DNA from: Shimia sp051201625
GTDB lineage: Bacteria > Pseudomonadota > Alphaproteobacteria > Rhodobacterales > Rhodobacteraceae
Length of the DNA stretch: 64,000 bases
Direction of reading: 5' to 3'
Assembly (NCBI RefSeq): GCF_051201625.1
Contig: NZ_CP179203.1
Span: 3,658,001-3,722,000, forward strand
Both the position numbers and the translations under genes were made by a program. The notes beneath the pieces are model-generated. The model saw only the letters and a list, made by a program, of their open reading frames with translations, searched no databases and had not been told where the DNA came from. Positions 1 through 9,421 of this stretch are shown here, piece by piece (position 1 is the first letter of the stretch; each line of letters opens with the position of its first letter).

Positions 1-1560
1 ATCTTTTTTAACAAAGCAAGTCAACGGCACGCCCCAAGCTCGCTGACGGCTGAGCACCCAGTCAGGGCGCGTTTCGATCATTGAATGCAACCTGTTACGG
101 CCTGTGGGTGGTGTCCATTTAACCAACTTGTCGATCGACGTCAGGGCGCGCTCCCGTATCGTAACACCCATTTCGTCTTGCCCATCTTCAATTTCGCGAT
201 CTACGGCTGCAAACCATTGTGGCGTGTTACGAAAGATTACAGGCGCCTTGGATCGCCAGGAATGAGGGTAACTGTGTGTTATGCGTCCACGCGCTATCAG
301 CGCCCCTGCCTCGACCAGTCGGTTTATAACTGCCGCGTTGGCCCCTCCTTCTTTTCCTTTAGAGGTGATGATCACATCTCCACCAAATAGTGGAAGATTG
401 GCGCGGAATGAGCCATCCGCAATTACGTTGTGTGTCATTTTTAATCCATGCTTGACCCCAAGAATGAAGTCATCGGCCCCATGGCTAGGTGCTGTGTGTA
501 CAAAACCAGTTCCCGCCTCATCCGTAACATGATCCCCCGGCAACATAGGAACGTCATAGTCCCACTCGCCCTGACCGCCATCTACACCCCGCAACGGGTG
601 GCTGCAGATCAGAAGATCAAGCTGCTCTGCCGTCACGCTTCGCTTACGAACAAATTCTTCGACTTTCGCCGCCCTCAACACATCCTCGGCAAGGTTATCT
701 GCCAACAAATAGTGATCGCCTGTCTTTGCCCAATTTCCATCAGGCGCCGCCGTGACCTTGTAAAGCCCGTAGGAAAGAGTCGGATTGAACGCGATAGCCC
801 TGTTGGACGGAATAGTCCAAGGGGTTGTAGTCCATATAACAACATTCACACCCAAGAGTGATGAACGGGAGCCTGTGATTTCAACCGCCCGGACAATTGG
901 AAATTTCACCCAAATTGTGTGGCTTTTGTGATCATGATACTCGATCTCGGCTTCTGCCAGAGCAGTTTTCTCAACTGGTGACCACATCACCGGTTTTGAA
1001 CCCTGATACAAAGTTCCATTCATCAGAAACTTCATGAATTCGTCCGCGATTACCGCCTCGGCGTGATGGGCCATGGTCAGGTAGGGGTCGTCCCAGCTTC
1101 CAGTAATCCCAAGACGTTTAAATTCTTCACGCTGAATATCCACCCATTTTTCGGCAAAGGCACGGCATTCATGGCGAAATTCAACCACGTCAACCGCATC
1201 CTTGTCTTTACCTTTCGCGCGATATTGCTCTTCGATCTTCCATTCAATCGGAAGTCCATGACAATCCCAGCCAGGGACATAGTGGCTGTCAAAACCCATC
1301 ATCTGGTGAGAACGCACAATCATATCTTTGATCGTTTTGTTCAACGCATGGCCAATATGCAAATGGCCGTTGGCATAAGGCGGGCCATCGTGAAGCGTGA
1401 ATGGCTCTCGTCCATCCTTTTCACGAAGTTTGTCATAGATTCCAATCTGCTCCCACCGTTTCAGCCAGCTTGGTTCACGCTTTGGAAGACCCGCTCGCAT
1501 CGGGAACTCAGTTTTGGGCAGGTTCAGCGTCTGTTTATATTCGGGGGTGTCGGCACACAT
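1..1560 (-). CDS. ileS: Isoleucyl-tRNA synthetase, N-terminal 520 residues (partial)
   Basis: Class I aminoacyl-tRNA synthetase that charges tRNA-Ile in the cytoplasm. Reading the minus strand from an ATG at 1560 gives an open frame to base 1 without a stop, so the gene continues past the left edge. The translation begins MCADTPEYKQTLNLP and carries the class I nucleotide-binding motif HLHIGHA preceded by DGPPYANG. Further on come GWDCHGLP and the editing-domain stretches TTTPWTIPSN and GTGFVHTAPSHG, and the window ends at RQRAWGVPLTCF. An AAGGA sequence lies just upstream of the start. The full family length is about 950-1000 residues, so the catalytic KMSKS half and anticodon-binding domain are outside the window. 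The leader contains a strong hairpin (1627-1664). Confidence 0.96.
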   Translation of the reverse strand, partial: MCADTPEYKQTLNLPKTEFPMRAGLPKREPSWLKRWEQIGIYDKLREKDGREPFTLHDGPPYANGHLHIGHALNKTIKDMIVRSHQMMGFDSHYVPGWDCHGLPIEWKIEEQYRAKGKDKDAVDVVEFRHECRAFAEKWVDIQREEFKRLGITGSWDDPYLTMAHHAEAVIADEFMKFLMNGTLYQGSKPVMWSPVEKTALAEAEIEYHDHKSHTIWVKFPIVRAVEITGSRSSLLGVNVVIWTTTPWTIPSNRAIAFNPTLSYGLYKVTAAPDGNWAKTGDHYLLADNLAEDVLRAAKVEEFVRKRSVTAEQLDLLICSHPLRGVDGGQGEWDYDVPMLPGDHVTDEAGTGFVHTAPSHGADDFILGVKHGLKMTHNVIADGSFRANLPLFGGDVIITSKGKEGGANAAVINRLVEAGALIARGRITHSYPHSWRSKAPVIFRNTPQWFAAVDREIEDGQDEMGVTIRERALTSIDKLVKWTPPTGRNRLHSMIETRPDWVLSRQRAWGVPLTCFVKKD

Positions 1561-2077
1561 CTGCAGCGTCCTTAATCTGTCGAAATGTTTAGGAATGTTC
1601 AGGGGCGGCGCGATCGGTCATACACCTGTGCCCGGCGGCTCCTTCGATCAGAGCGCCGGGCACATAATTCGAATATTGATCGCAAGGAATTTTTTCATAG
1701 CGACCTTATAGGCTGGTGCGCTAGTGGGGTCCAGAGGGCTATCAGCAGATTGGCTGTATGGAAAATTACAGCGTTCCAGCCGCTCAACTTCTGTGTTTTG
1801 AGGTTAGCGCGATCTACACTACACAGCTGAAATGTTTGATCGAACCTAACCTTAGTGCCCGAATAATTTCCATCTTCTTTGAGCGCACCTGTCAAAATAT
1901 TGGCAATTTCAAACGGCGGTAAAAAGTCGTCGGCTCACATTCGAAAGTTCACTAAGATAACCACACCCTGAGTTACCTCGTTTCACTTTTTGACTTCAGC
2001 CGAGAAGTAGCCAAAAGCTGCCATAGCTTTGAGCCCCCCCCGAGCGGTGCAACCACGTAACAAGTCCAATGTGGCGG
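1561..2077. other. Intergenic region between the YcjF-like gene and ileS
   Basis: This 517-bp stretch holds the ileS leader. No open frame in it looks like a real protein; a 66-codon minus-strand frame at 1695-1895 has no recognisable feature. The one clear structure is the hairpin at 1627-1664. A run of eight C residues lies near 2034-2041. Confidence 0.6.
1627..1664 (-). promoter_or_regulatory. Strong hairpin in the ileS 5' leader
   Basis: TGTGCCCGGCG (1627-1637) and CGCCGGGCACA (1654-1664) are perfect 11-bp inverted repeats. CTC (1639-1641) can also pair with GAG (1651-1653), which extends the stem past a single bulged base. It sits about 67 nt upstream of the ileS start. No T-tract follows on either strand, so it is not a classical terminator. 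A leader regulatory structure is possible but unproven. Confidence 0.55.
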
Positions 2078-3067
2078 TTACGCATCAAACAGTCCCATAA
2101 GGGCCCGCTTCACCAGACCCGAGGCTTTTGGAGCGCGGCCACTGCTATATGGCAGTGGACGACACACATTCATGGCCGCCACTCCAACTCGCGCTGTCAG
2201 CGCACCATTGACCAGACCCTCGCCAAAGCGACGACTAATCTTGGCCAATGCTCCGCCACCAGCAAGGGTTCCGATCAAATCATCGCCCACCGCTACGGCA
2301 CCCGTCGTGACCATATGGGTCATCACCGCTCGAAACAGACGCCAATTCCCGAGTGTACCAACACGACCTCCGTAAATCTCAGCCACACGACGGATCATTC
2401 GCATATTCGCGACTAGGGCTGCCACCACATCTGCCATCGCCAGTGGCACCAGTGCCGTAACAGCCGCCACTTGACGGGCCGCGGCCTCCACTTCGCGTTG
2501 AGCCATCTGATCAAGAGGGGCCAGTACTTCCACCTCGGCTAGTTCAAGCAATGCATCCGCGTCGATTACCTCGCCACGACGCTCGCTAAGACGTGCACGA
2601 CCCCAACCAGTTTCACTTCGGTCACTATAAAACCTATCTAGGCGATCTACTACATCTCGTGCTGCATGCAATGACCGGTTGGCAACCGCCAGATCTGCCA
2701 TGCTACGCAGCTGATCGACCCGTCGCAATCGGGCAAACCTCGCCAATTCCCTAAGAAGCATCGCGAGCGTGACGAGCAAAAATGCCGTTCCAAGACCAGC
2801 GATAGCCCACCCCAACAGAGGAGATCTAGCTAATAAACCAGCGACGAAATTCCACGCAGCACCCCACACCACGGCTGTCACCAGCCCAACCAATAGGGTC
2901 CAGAACCAACGTGCCAAACGCGACGGCTTTCGCGCTCCCATCCGTGCGGCTAGCTGCATGGCCTGACCTTTTGGCACAGATGATGCAAAATCAGGAACAG
3001 GTGCCGCGTCTTGCACATTCAGGGCAGGTTGTTCTTCCAGATCGATCAGAATTGAACCTCTGGTCAT
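2078..3067 (-). CDS. YcjF-like DUF697 membrane protein (UPF0283/TIGR01620 type)
   Basis: A 329-residue inner-membrane protein of the YcjF/DUF697 kind, whose biochemical function is unknown. The N-terminal 45 residues are soluble. Two hydrophobic segments follow (about 54-76 and 85-105), then a long helical cytoplasmic part rich in Arg and Ala, and a C-terminal DUF697-like region with alternating hydrophobic stretches (around VTALVPLAMADVVAAL). It lies 121 bp downstream of the YcjX-like GTPase on the same strand. In many proteobacteria ycjX and ycjF are adjacent and induced together by stress, so the pairing supports both calls. The end is in AT/GC-mixed sequence with no evident terminator. 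Confidence 0.85.
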   Translation of the reverse strand: MTRGSILIDLEEQPALNVQDAAPVPDFASSVPKGQAMQLAARMGARKPSRLARWFWTLLVGLVTAVVWGAAWNFVAGLLARSPLLGWAIAGLGTAFLLVTLAMLLRELARFARLRRVDQLRSMADLAVANRSLHAARDVVDRLDRFYSDRSETGWGRARLSERRGEVIDADALLELAEVEVLAPLDQMAQREVEAAARQVAAVTALVPLAMADVVAALVANMRMIRRVAEIYGGRVGTLGNWRLFRAVMTHMVTTGAVAVGDDLIGTLAGGGALAKISRRFGEGLVNGALTARVGVAAMNVCRPLPYSSGRAPKASGLVKRALMGLFDA

Positions 3068-3188
3068 ACTTACCCCCTAATCCTGAACCAAATGTATCGT
3101 GTACCTTGTCGCATTTCACCGTTTGCCGCACTTTCTGTTTCATCCAAGGTCACAATTCCAGCACAATGACAAAATCTGTGGCCAATCA

Positions 3189-4604
3189 TCATAACTGATC
3201 GCCAAACAGAAACTGAGCCGCACGGTCCAACCGGATATGAGGAGGCCCCTCGCCAGTGCGTAAACTCAAAGGTGCCGGTGCAAATTTCATCATATTGTAG
3301 TCTTCGCCTAGCCATTGGATCGCGCCATCTCTCGCTGGTACCATCAACACGCTTGGGTTTTCGGGCAAAGCACCAGGATAAAATGCAGCTTGCCGTCCAG
3401 TCTCTTCCAGTCGGCCACGAACACAGTCAAGTTCCTCGCCTTGATAATTGACGGTTTCCTCGACTGTGGCACGTATCGATGCGAGCGATAGTGCCGCAGT
3501 TTCCGCCCCCGAAAATTGGGCTCGGTTCGCCGCATCCCTGGTCAGGGCCTGCATTATTCCAGTCAATTTCATATGCTGTGCATGATGAATGTGGTCTGCC
3601 TTGGTTGCAGCGAACAAAATTTTCTCTACCCGCTTGCCCAAAAGAAGTCGCGTCAGAAATGCATTCCGGCCAGGACGAAAAGCTGATAAAATCTCGGCCA
3701 GCCCAGTCCGCATATCCTCAACTGCACGCGGTCCACTGTGAATGGCTCCCAGTGCATCGACCAGAACAACCTGTCGATCAATGCGGCTGAAATGATCACG
3801 AAAGAACGGCTTAACCACCTGGGCTTTGTAAGCTTCAAAACGTCGCTCAAAAGTGCGCCAAAGCGACTTTCGCCCCGGTCTCTCGGTGTCAGGCAGGGGC
3901 GCAAAAGTTAGAACTGGAGACCCTTTCAGATCGCCGGGCAGCAAGAAACGCCCCGGTGTGCAATCGTAAAACCCCGCTTTTCTGGCCATGTTAAGATAGG
4001 TTGTGAAACTCTTTGCTAATGCACCTGCGCGCGGCTCATTCAATTCAGCCATCGTATCTGTGTCAGCCAACTGCGCACGAAACACATCAGCTTGTTTGCG
4101 TGGTTCAATGCGAGCGAGCACCTCCCGACTCCACTCAGAAAAGCTTTTTTCTAGCAACGCAAGGTCAAGCAGCCACTCTCCCGGATAATCCACAATATCC
4201 AGGTGCACCGTACGTGGCCCCTGCAAGCTTGATAGCAAACCCGACGGCCGAACCCGAAGTGACAGGCGTAATTCACTGATTAATCGGGTGCTATCTGGCC
4301 ATCGGGGATCAGGCCCAGTCAGATCAGACAGATGACTTTCATAATCAAAGCGCGGGACTGTAACGTCCGGTTGTGGCTGCAAGAAAGACGCTTCAATTCG
4401 CCCCTCGGACGCTGCCAGCAATTGTCCCATGCGGCCACTATCCATCAGGTTGGCCACTAATGATGTGATGAACACCGTTTTGCCAGATCTTGCCAAGCCA
4501 GTGACGCCAAGCCGTATCACTGGCTCAAACAGTGTCTCCGAGATAGAGTGACTAACCGACTCGATGCTGCGCGTCATTGTCTCGGCGATGGAGGAAATGA
4601 CCAA
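3189..4604 (-). CDS. ycjX: YcjX-like P-loop GTPase
   Basis: A 471-residue YcjX/DUF463 family protein predicted to bind nucleotide. The Walker A motif GLARSGKT is at about residues 36-43, and DIVDYPGEWLLDLALL is a Walker B/switch-like segment. ATKADHIHHAQH resembles a G4 motif (TKAD). The family is found beside ycjF homologues, as here; its role in the cell is not established. Start choice: the longest frame begins with TTG at 4604, preceded by AGGGG at a usable distance. The next candidate is an ATG at 4577 with only weak purine content upstream. I give the longer form but the ATG is possible. Confidence 0.88.
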   Translation of the reverse strand: MVISSIAETMTRSIESVSHSISETLFEPVIRLGVTGLARSGKTVFITSLVANLMDSGRMGQLLAASEGRIEASFLQPQPDVTVPRFDYESHLSDLTGPDPRWPDSTRLISELRLSLRVRPSGLLSSLQGPRTVHLDIVDYPGEWLLDLALLEKSFSEWSREVLARIEPRKQADVFRAQLADTDTMAELNEPRAGALAKSFTTYLNMARKAGFYDCTPGRFLLPGDLKGSPVLTFAPLPDTERPGRKSLWRTFERRFEAYKAQVVKPFFRDHFSRIDRQVVLVDALGAIHSGPRAVEDMRTGLAEILSAFRPGRNAFLTRLLLGKRVEKILFAATKADHIHHAQHMKLTGIMQALTRDAANRAQFSGAETAALSLASIRATVEETVNYQGEELDCVRGRLEETGRQAAFYPGALPENPSVLMVPARDGAIQWLGEDYNMMKFAPAPLSLRTGEGPPHIRLDRAAQFLFGDQL

Positions 4605-4712
4605 TATATCGGCCCCTGTAACTACACAATGGCAATCTAAGCCTTGACGCTTTGCATTTCCAGTGCCCCAACGCGACTTCTATTCTTTTAAGAAAACAGC
4701 TATCGCTCCCTT

Positions 4713-5477
4713 ATGCCCAGATACGCGCTTAAAATCGAATACCACGGACAGCCTTTTGTCGGCTGGCAACGTCAGGCCGACCAACCCTCGGTGCAAGGAG
4801 CAATTGAAGGGGCTTTGGCCAAATTGGAACCGGGGCCGCACACCATTGCTGCTGCTGGTCGAACCGATGCAGGCGTGCACGCTCTGGCACAAGTTGCCCA
4901 TTGCACTTTGTTCCAAGACTGGGATCCATTTCGTCTGTCCGAAGCGTTAAATTTTCATCTGAAACCTGCCCCTATCGCAATTGTCGCCGCCGCACTTGTT
5001 AGCGACGGATGGCATGCCAGATTTTCTGCTGTGGAGCGTCGCTACCTCTTTCGCATCCTAATGCGTCGAGCCCCAGCCACGCATCTTGCTGGGCTGGTCT
5101 GGCGGGTAGGACACGATCTAGACACCATCGCCATGCAAAAGGGTGCTGATCGTCTCATTGGGAATCATGATTTTACGACATTTCGAAGTTCAATCTGCCA
5201 AGCTGCCAGTCCCGTCAAAACCTTGGACGAATTGCGCGTTGAGCGCGTTCAAACGCAATGGGGACCGGAAACCCACTTTCATCTGCGAGCACGGTCGTTC
5301 TTGCACAATCAAGTGCGTAGTTTTGTAGGCACCCTTGAGCGGGTTGGTGCGGGAGCCTGGACACCCGATGACGTCACCAAAGCGCTGAAGGCCTGCTCTC
5401 GCAACGCCTGTGGTCCGGTATGCCCACCACAAGGGCTTTATCTTGCCGGGGTGACATATCCTGAAGGACCCTTTTAA
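4713..5477 (+). CDS. truA: tRNA pseudouridine(38-40) synthase TruA
   Basis: Converts uridines 38-40 in the anticodon arm of tRNAs to pseudouridine. The 254-residue length is normal for TruA. The catalytic aspartate is D52 in GRTDAGVHA, and the N-terminal strand RYALKIEYHGQPFVGWQRQ is typical. The C-terminal half contains FHLRARSFLHNQVRSFVGTL, another TruA hallmark. The gene is divergent from the ycjX-like gene, with 108 bp between the start codons used here. No clear ribosome-binding site precedes the ATG, so a very short leader is possible. Confidence 0.96.
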   Translation: MPRYALKIEYHGQPFVGWQRQADQPSVQGAIEGALAKLEPGPHTIAAAGRTDAGVHALAQVAHCTLFQDWDPFRLSEALNFHLKPAPIAIVAAALVSDGWHARFSAVERRYLFRILMRRAPATHLAGLVWRVGHDLDTIAMQKGADRLIGNHDFTTFRSSICQAASPVKTLDELRVERVQTQWGPETHFHLRARSFLHNQVRSFVGTLERVGAGAWTPDDVTKALKACSRNACGPVCPPQGLYLAGVTYPEGPF

Positions 5478-6125
5478 TGTTAAAACATACGACGAATTGC
5501 GATAAGTGCACGCCGTAGAAACACTTGGCTTAGCGAGTTAGCTGGATGCTAAGCTCATAGACACTAGAATTTTCATGAGTTCCTATTTGTCTCAGCCAGC
5601 TTTAACTCACACTCGCGTATTTATGCCTTCGCAAATCGTTACGAATGATAAACTCGTCGCTTACTTGAACGCATACGCCGTTTTTTAAAACATGAGAAAT
5701 TCAGATGCCATTTTTGCTGAAAAAATTTTACCTATCAAACATCCGGATAGTCATTCTATTTTCAAAGTTCGGGGCAGTAACTAACATCAAGTAAGTATAA
5801 GATAATGAGGCCATACACCCGCTCCTGCGTCCGTGCCGCGACTACGAAACTTTACATAAGTGTGATATGACACTAGATGCCAGCATCAAGTCACAGGCTA
5901 AAACATACGCCGCGGCTAAAGGTAAATATACGCAGGTTCCAATCCTCAGCACGCGTAACCTGCTGTAGCCACCAAAACTCAAAAACAGCTAGATTGCGAA
6001 CGGCCTACCTTTTTCGCAACCTCATCGAAAAATAAAATACAGTCGCGGCATTTGCACAAAGTAGGCTCACACTTTAGGAAATTAGCCCCTTGAATGCACA
6101 ACGGCTCCCGTCCTATCACGCGAGC
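5478..6125. other. Intergenic region between truA and tdk
   Basis: About 650 bp of AT-rich sequence with no convincing gene on either strand. A short stem (TTGCGAA at 5994-6000 with TTCGCAA at 6013-6019, 12-nt loop) is the only structure I can point to. The string AAAACATACG occurs near 5482 and again near 5901, too short to interpret. It could hold a small RNA or a decayed gene, but nothing supports either. Confidence 0.5.
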
Positions 6126-6713
6126 ATGGCCAAGCTATATTTTCACTACTCAACTATGAACGCAGGAAAATCAACGGTTCTCCTACAAGCGTCACATAAT
6201 TACCGCGAAAGCGGCATGCAAACTTACCTGCTGACTGCCAATTTTGATGATCGCGCAGGTGCAGGAAAAATCGCATCTCGGATAGGTATTTCATCCACAG
6301 CAGATACGTTTGGGACAGACACTGATCTGTTTGCAAGAGTTGAAATCCGCTTGGCACAAAGTTCAGTGGCGTGCGTATTTATTGATGAAGCGCAGTTTCT
6401 CAGCGAAGATCAGGTCTGGCAACTTGCCCGGACGGTAGACGATCTCAAAGTACCAGTGATGTGCTATGGCTTGCGCGTCGATTTTCAAGGTAAACTTTTC
6501 CCGGGCTCAGCAGCACTTCTTGCCCTAGCCGACGAAATGCGCGAAGTACGCACCATCTGCCACTGTGGAAAAAAGGCAACAATGGTTGTTCGCAAAGATG
6601 ATGCCGGAACAGCGCAGCGCGAGGGAGATCAGGTCCAAATTGGCGGCAATGATACCTACATCTCGCTGTGCCGTCGCCACTGGCGCGAAGCCGTAGGTGA
6701 TCTTTCAAAATAG
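6126..6713 (+). CDS. tdk: Thymidine kinase (type II, TK1-like)
   Basis: Phosphorylates thymidine to dTMP in the salvage pathway. The protein opens MAKLYFHYSTMNAGKST, the family start with its P-loop. FIDEAQFL carries the catalytic glutamate, and YGLRVDFQGKLFPGS is the lasso/substrate region. A structural zinc site is visible as CHCGKK plus CRRH near the C-terminus. The length from the ATG at 6126 is 195 residues, as expected. An in-frame TTG at 6090 has AGGAA nine bases upstream and would add 12 residues, so the start is not settled; I chose the ATG on family alignment. Confidence 0.94.
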   Translation: MAKLYFHYSTMNAGKSTVLLQASHNYRESGMQTYLLTANFDDRAGAGKIASRIGISSTADTFGTDTDLFARVEIRLAQSSVACVFIDEAQFLSEDQVWQLARTVDDLKVPVMCYGLRVDFQGKLFPGSAALLALADEMREVRTICHCGKKATMVVRKDDAGTAQREGDQVQIGGNDTYISLCRRHWREAVGDLSK

Positions 6714-6825
6714 AATTTTTTCATCAAACCTTCAGCATCATGCGTGGCAAAATTTGGCCGCTTCGTCTTGCTCACGAGAAGGTGGCTACCTATAAGTGAC
6801 TATGTCACATTCAGTGGAGCGAGCT

Positions 6826-7782
6826 ATGACTTTCCGCCACAAGCATCTTCTCGGGATTGAACATCTACTTCCCACTGAAATCACCTCCCTTTTGGACTTA
6901 GCAGAGCAGTATGTTGATCTAAATCGCCGCAAGGTAAAGCACGCAGATGCACTTAATGGGCTCACCCAAATAAACATGTTCTTCGAAAATTCGACCCGGA
7001 CGCAAGCCAGTTTTGAATTGGCAGGAAAGCGACTAGGCGCCGACGTAATGAACATGACGATGCAAGCCAGTTCAATCAATAAGGGCGAAACACTGATTGA
7101 CACCGCAATGACACTGAATGCCATGCACCCAGATTTGCTCGTGGTGCGGCACCCACATTCAGGAGCAGTTGACCTGTTGTCTCAAAAAGTGAACTGCGCT
7201 GTCTTGAATGCCGGCGACGGGCGGCACGAACATCCAACTCAAGCTTTGTTAGATGCGTTGACAATCCGCCGCTCTAAAGGGCGCCTGCATCGTCTTAACA
7301 TCGCCATTTGTGGCGATGTTTCGCATTCTCGTGTGGCACGCTCTAATTTGATACTGCTTGGCAAAATGGAGAACCGGATTCGACTTGTTGGTCCGCCCAC
7401 CCTTGTCCCCTCCAACTTTGCAGAATTTGGTGCAGAGATCTATGAGGATATGAAGGAAGGATTGCGCGACGTTGATGTAGTAATGATGTTGCGACTACAG
7501 AAAGAGCGTATGGACGGTGGCTTCATTCCTTCTGAACGAGAATACTATCACCGGTACGGACTGGATGCCGAAAAGCTCTCGATTGCAAAATCAGATGCCA
7601 TCGTCATGCATCCTGGCCCAATGAATCGCGGTATCGAAATCGATGGCGAAATCGCCGACGACATCAATCGCTCAGTCATTCAAGAACAGGTTGAAATGGG
7701 CGTCGCCGTTCGCATGGCCGCCATGGACCTTCTAGCTCGCAACTTGCGCAAAACCCCAATGGAACAATTCGTCGAGGCTTAA
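6826..7782 (+). CDS. pyrB: Aspartate carbamoyltransferase catalytic chain
   Basis: Makes carbamoyl-aspartate from carbamoyl phosphate and aspartate, the committed step of pyrimidine synthesis. The carbamoyl-phosphate loop FFENSTRTQ is at residues 52-60. VVRHPHSGAV and HPTQALLDAL are further active-site stretches, and MMLRLQKER and HPGPMNRG close the aspartate domain. The start at 6826 gives MTFRHKHLLGIE, with GGAG seven bases upstream. Two earlier in-frame starts (GTG 6796, ATG 6802) lack this. The protein is 318 residues. An inactive dihydroorotase homologue (9422-10705) lies downstream, the arrangement known for class A ATCases that need a PyrC' partner. No pyrI regulatory gene is present here. 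Confidence 0.96.
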   Translation: MTFRHKHLLGIEHLLPTEITSLLDLAEQYVDLNRRKVKHADALNGLTQINMFFENSTRTQASFELAGKRLGADVMNMTMQASSINKGETLIDTAMTLNAMHPDLLVVRHPHSGAVDLLSQKVNCAVLNAGDGRHEHPTQALLDALTIRRSKGRLHRLNIAICGDVSHSRVARSNLILLGKMENRIRLVGPPTLVPSNFAEFGAEIYEDMKEGLRDVDVVMMLRLQKERMDGGFIPSEREYYHRYGLDAEKLSIAKSDAIVMHPGPMNRGIEIDGEIADDINRSVIQEQVEMGVAVRMAAMDLLARNLRKTPMEQFVEA

Positions 7783-7783
7783 C

Positions 7784-7885
7784 ATGGAAGACCCAAAGGA
7801 TCCACGCTCATCGGGCATTGTCGCCACGGTTGCTCTAATCGTAATGTTCGTGATGGTTGGGTTGATGATCTGGATAGGGGGATAA
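7784..7885 (+). CDS. 33-residue single-pass membrane peptide
   Basis: An ATG one base after the pyrB stop opens a 33-codon frame ending at TAA 7883-7885. The peptide has a charged head (MEDPKDPRSSG) followed by one strongly hydrophobic segment of about 20 residues (starting IVATVALIVMFVMVG) and a short WIGG tail. The head-plus-helix pattern is typical of genuine small membrane proteins. The tight junction with pyrB suggests translational coupling. I do not recognise a family or function. It may be an inner-membrane micropeptide, or less likely a chance frame. Confidence 0.6.
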   Translation: MEDPKDPRSSGIVATVALIVMFVMVGLMIWIGG

Positions 7886-8439
7886 ATAAGCTGATCCTAG
7901 CGACAGAATACCCACAGACAATCAACGCTCCACTACTAAGTGCATATTTCCAACCCTTCACAACGAGCTTTCGCCGTCGTGGCTCAATACTGGCGTTACT
8001 TTAGCCAGCACTTTGCGTAAAAATGTAAACTGCATTATTTTCATTCTTTTGCCCCACCCTGCTGGAACAGCCGCTTAGCCTTCGCACGATGTGCAACCAA
8101 AGTCCAACATCACTAATGCTACTTTAACCACGCCACTTTTACGCTTCTAAAGGACAATCTCTTTATGATCCAAAGTGGGATTGCTTACGCACGCGACGTT
8201 AATTTTTCTTGAGAGGGGTCAATCAAAGATTAGGCGATTTTAATTTCGAAATTTCCGCGTAAAATACATACATTGTTCGAATTGATGGCATTATTTAAAT
8301 TTGGCGGGAAAAATTTTTTTTTTTAAGGGAAAAAGCTTTTTGGGAATGCAGATGTGCCCATCTCTGCTTGTTTATTTGCCTTTGCATTTGACATTTTTCC
8401 AACTGGAGCGTTCAAATCGACGACGGCTTACAAACGATT
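7886..8439. other. Intergenic region upstream of the 155-residue membrane protein
   Basis: About 550 bp without a supported gene. It holds a homopolymer block near 8309-8336 (a long T run, then A- and T-rich sequence). An imperfect hairpin follows at 8348-8367 (GCAGATG with CATCTCTGC). A possible promoter is at 8388-8416. Confidence 0.5.
8388..8416 (+). promoter_or_regulatory. Possible sigma-70 promoter
   Basis: A perfect -35 hexamer TTGACA (8388-8393) is followed by a 17-bp spacer and TTCAAA (8411-8416), a moderate -10. It lies 24 bp before the ATG at 8440, so the leader would be very short, consistent with the lack of a ribosome-binding site there. Confidence 0.4.
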
Positions 8440-8907
8440 ATGGCTAAATCTATGGCTCCTGCGGCTCCACTCAAAGAAAGCGAGGACTTCTTACAAAGTT
8501 TTTGCGCCGACCGGGCGGCTTATGTTCGCGGGAATGCCTGGCTAGCTGCCACGGCGATGATAGCAGGTATGCTTATTCTCTGGTTTCTGGGCAACCCTCA
8601 TATTTGGACAGGCGCAGTTGGCGGCCTCGCCGCGGTGACTGTACGAGCCTCCTACCTGATGTCCGAAGCTCTCTCAGTGCGCTGGGATTTGACGACGCTG
8701 CACTTGCTTGGCCCGATGGACCGCAAGATCAAACTTGCTGAAATCAAGGTAGTGAACACACTGGGATCTACAGTGCAAATAGTTACCTCCAACGGCGAAA
8801 AGCATCTCATTAAATATCAAGCCGACACGCAAGCTACTATCGTCGATTTACGCCGCGCCCGCGCCAGACAAGCCGTTAGAAATGGCTCAGGCGACACACT
8901 TAATTAA
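8440..8907 (+). CDS. Small two-helix membrane protein of unknown function
   Basis: A 155-residue protein between pyrB and pyrC'. Residues about 33-52 and 56-74 form two adjacent hydrophobic helices. The C-terminal half (about 75-140) looks like a small beta-rich domain: LSVRWDLTTLHLLGPMDRKI, then KLAEIKVVNTLGSTVQIVTS, then GEKHLIKYQAD. That shape recalls PH-like bacterial membrane proteins, but this is shape only. The tail is Arg-rich. I do not recognise a named family. Its position inside the pyrimidine group may be conserved among relatives, which could be tested by synteny. Confidence 0.75.
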   Translation: MAKSMAPAAPLKESEDFLQSFCADRAAYVRGNAWLAATAMIAGMLILWFLGNPHIWTGAVGGLAAVTVRASYLMSEALSVRWDLTTLHLLGPMDRKIKLAEIKVVNTLGSTVQIVTSNGEKHLIKYQADTQATIVDLRRARARQAVRNGSGDTLN

Positions 8908-9421
8908 TATCAGTAAAAAATTCAGTACGGGTAAAATGACGCTGCCACCACCTTTTCGTGGGGTCGAGGCTTGCCTTTTGTGTTGGGAATGTCTATCGGC
9001 CAAAATCGCGTTTTCGCGTTAAGTTTGGTGTCATAAGCCTTATTTGTATTCTGCTTTTTATGAATATTGCATGTATAATTGCTCTCTGCATCAGTGTTAA
9101 GAATATTTAATTGGCTCCGTGTTGTCGGCGTCGAGTTTAGTCTACCCTAACAACTCTACTTGCATTCGTTCGATACCGCCAACCTACTGGCCATAGCGAG
9201 GTCGTTAAGCTGCGGCTCCATGCGTGCGAAGGCAGTGTTCCTAGTCACCAACTGAGATCCCGCCACGGTGTATTGCAACCGACAAGTCGAACGCAGAAAA
9301 ACAGGCAAACTTAAAGAATTACTTTTGATCTCAGTATCCAAGGACCTCACTAGTATTGGATGATGCGTGACATTCAGTCGAAAGATCGGCAAAAGAACAC
9401 TGATAGGAAATGGGGCTGCTG
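8908..9421. other. Intergenic region upstream of pyrC'
   Basis: About 510 bp. A 91-codon minus-strand frame (9156-9431) overlaps the pyrC' start and has no recognisable content. A small CGCG-TTTT-CGCG hairpin lies near 9008-9019. Nothing else is evident. Confidence 0.5.

Noticed and set aside
1695..1895. 66-codon minus-strand frame in the ileS leader region
   Set aside because: No motif, no plausible ribosome-binding site, and composition unlike neighbouring genes.
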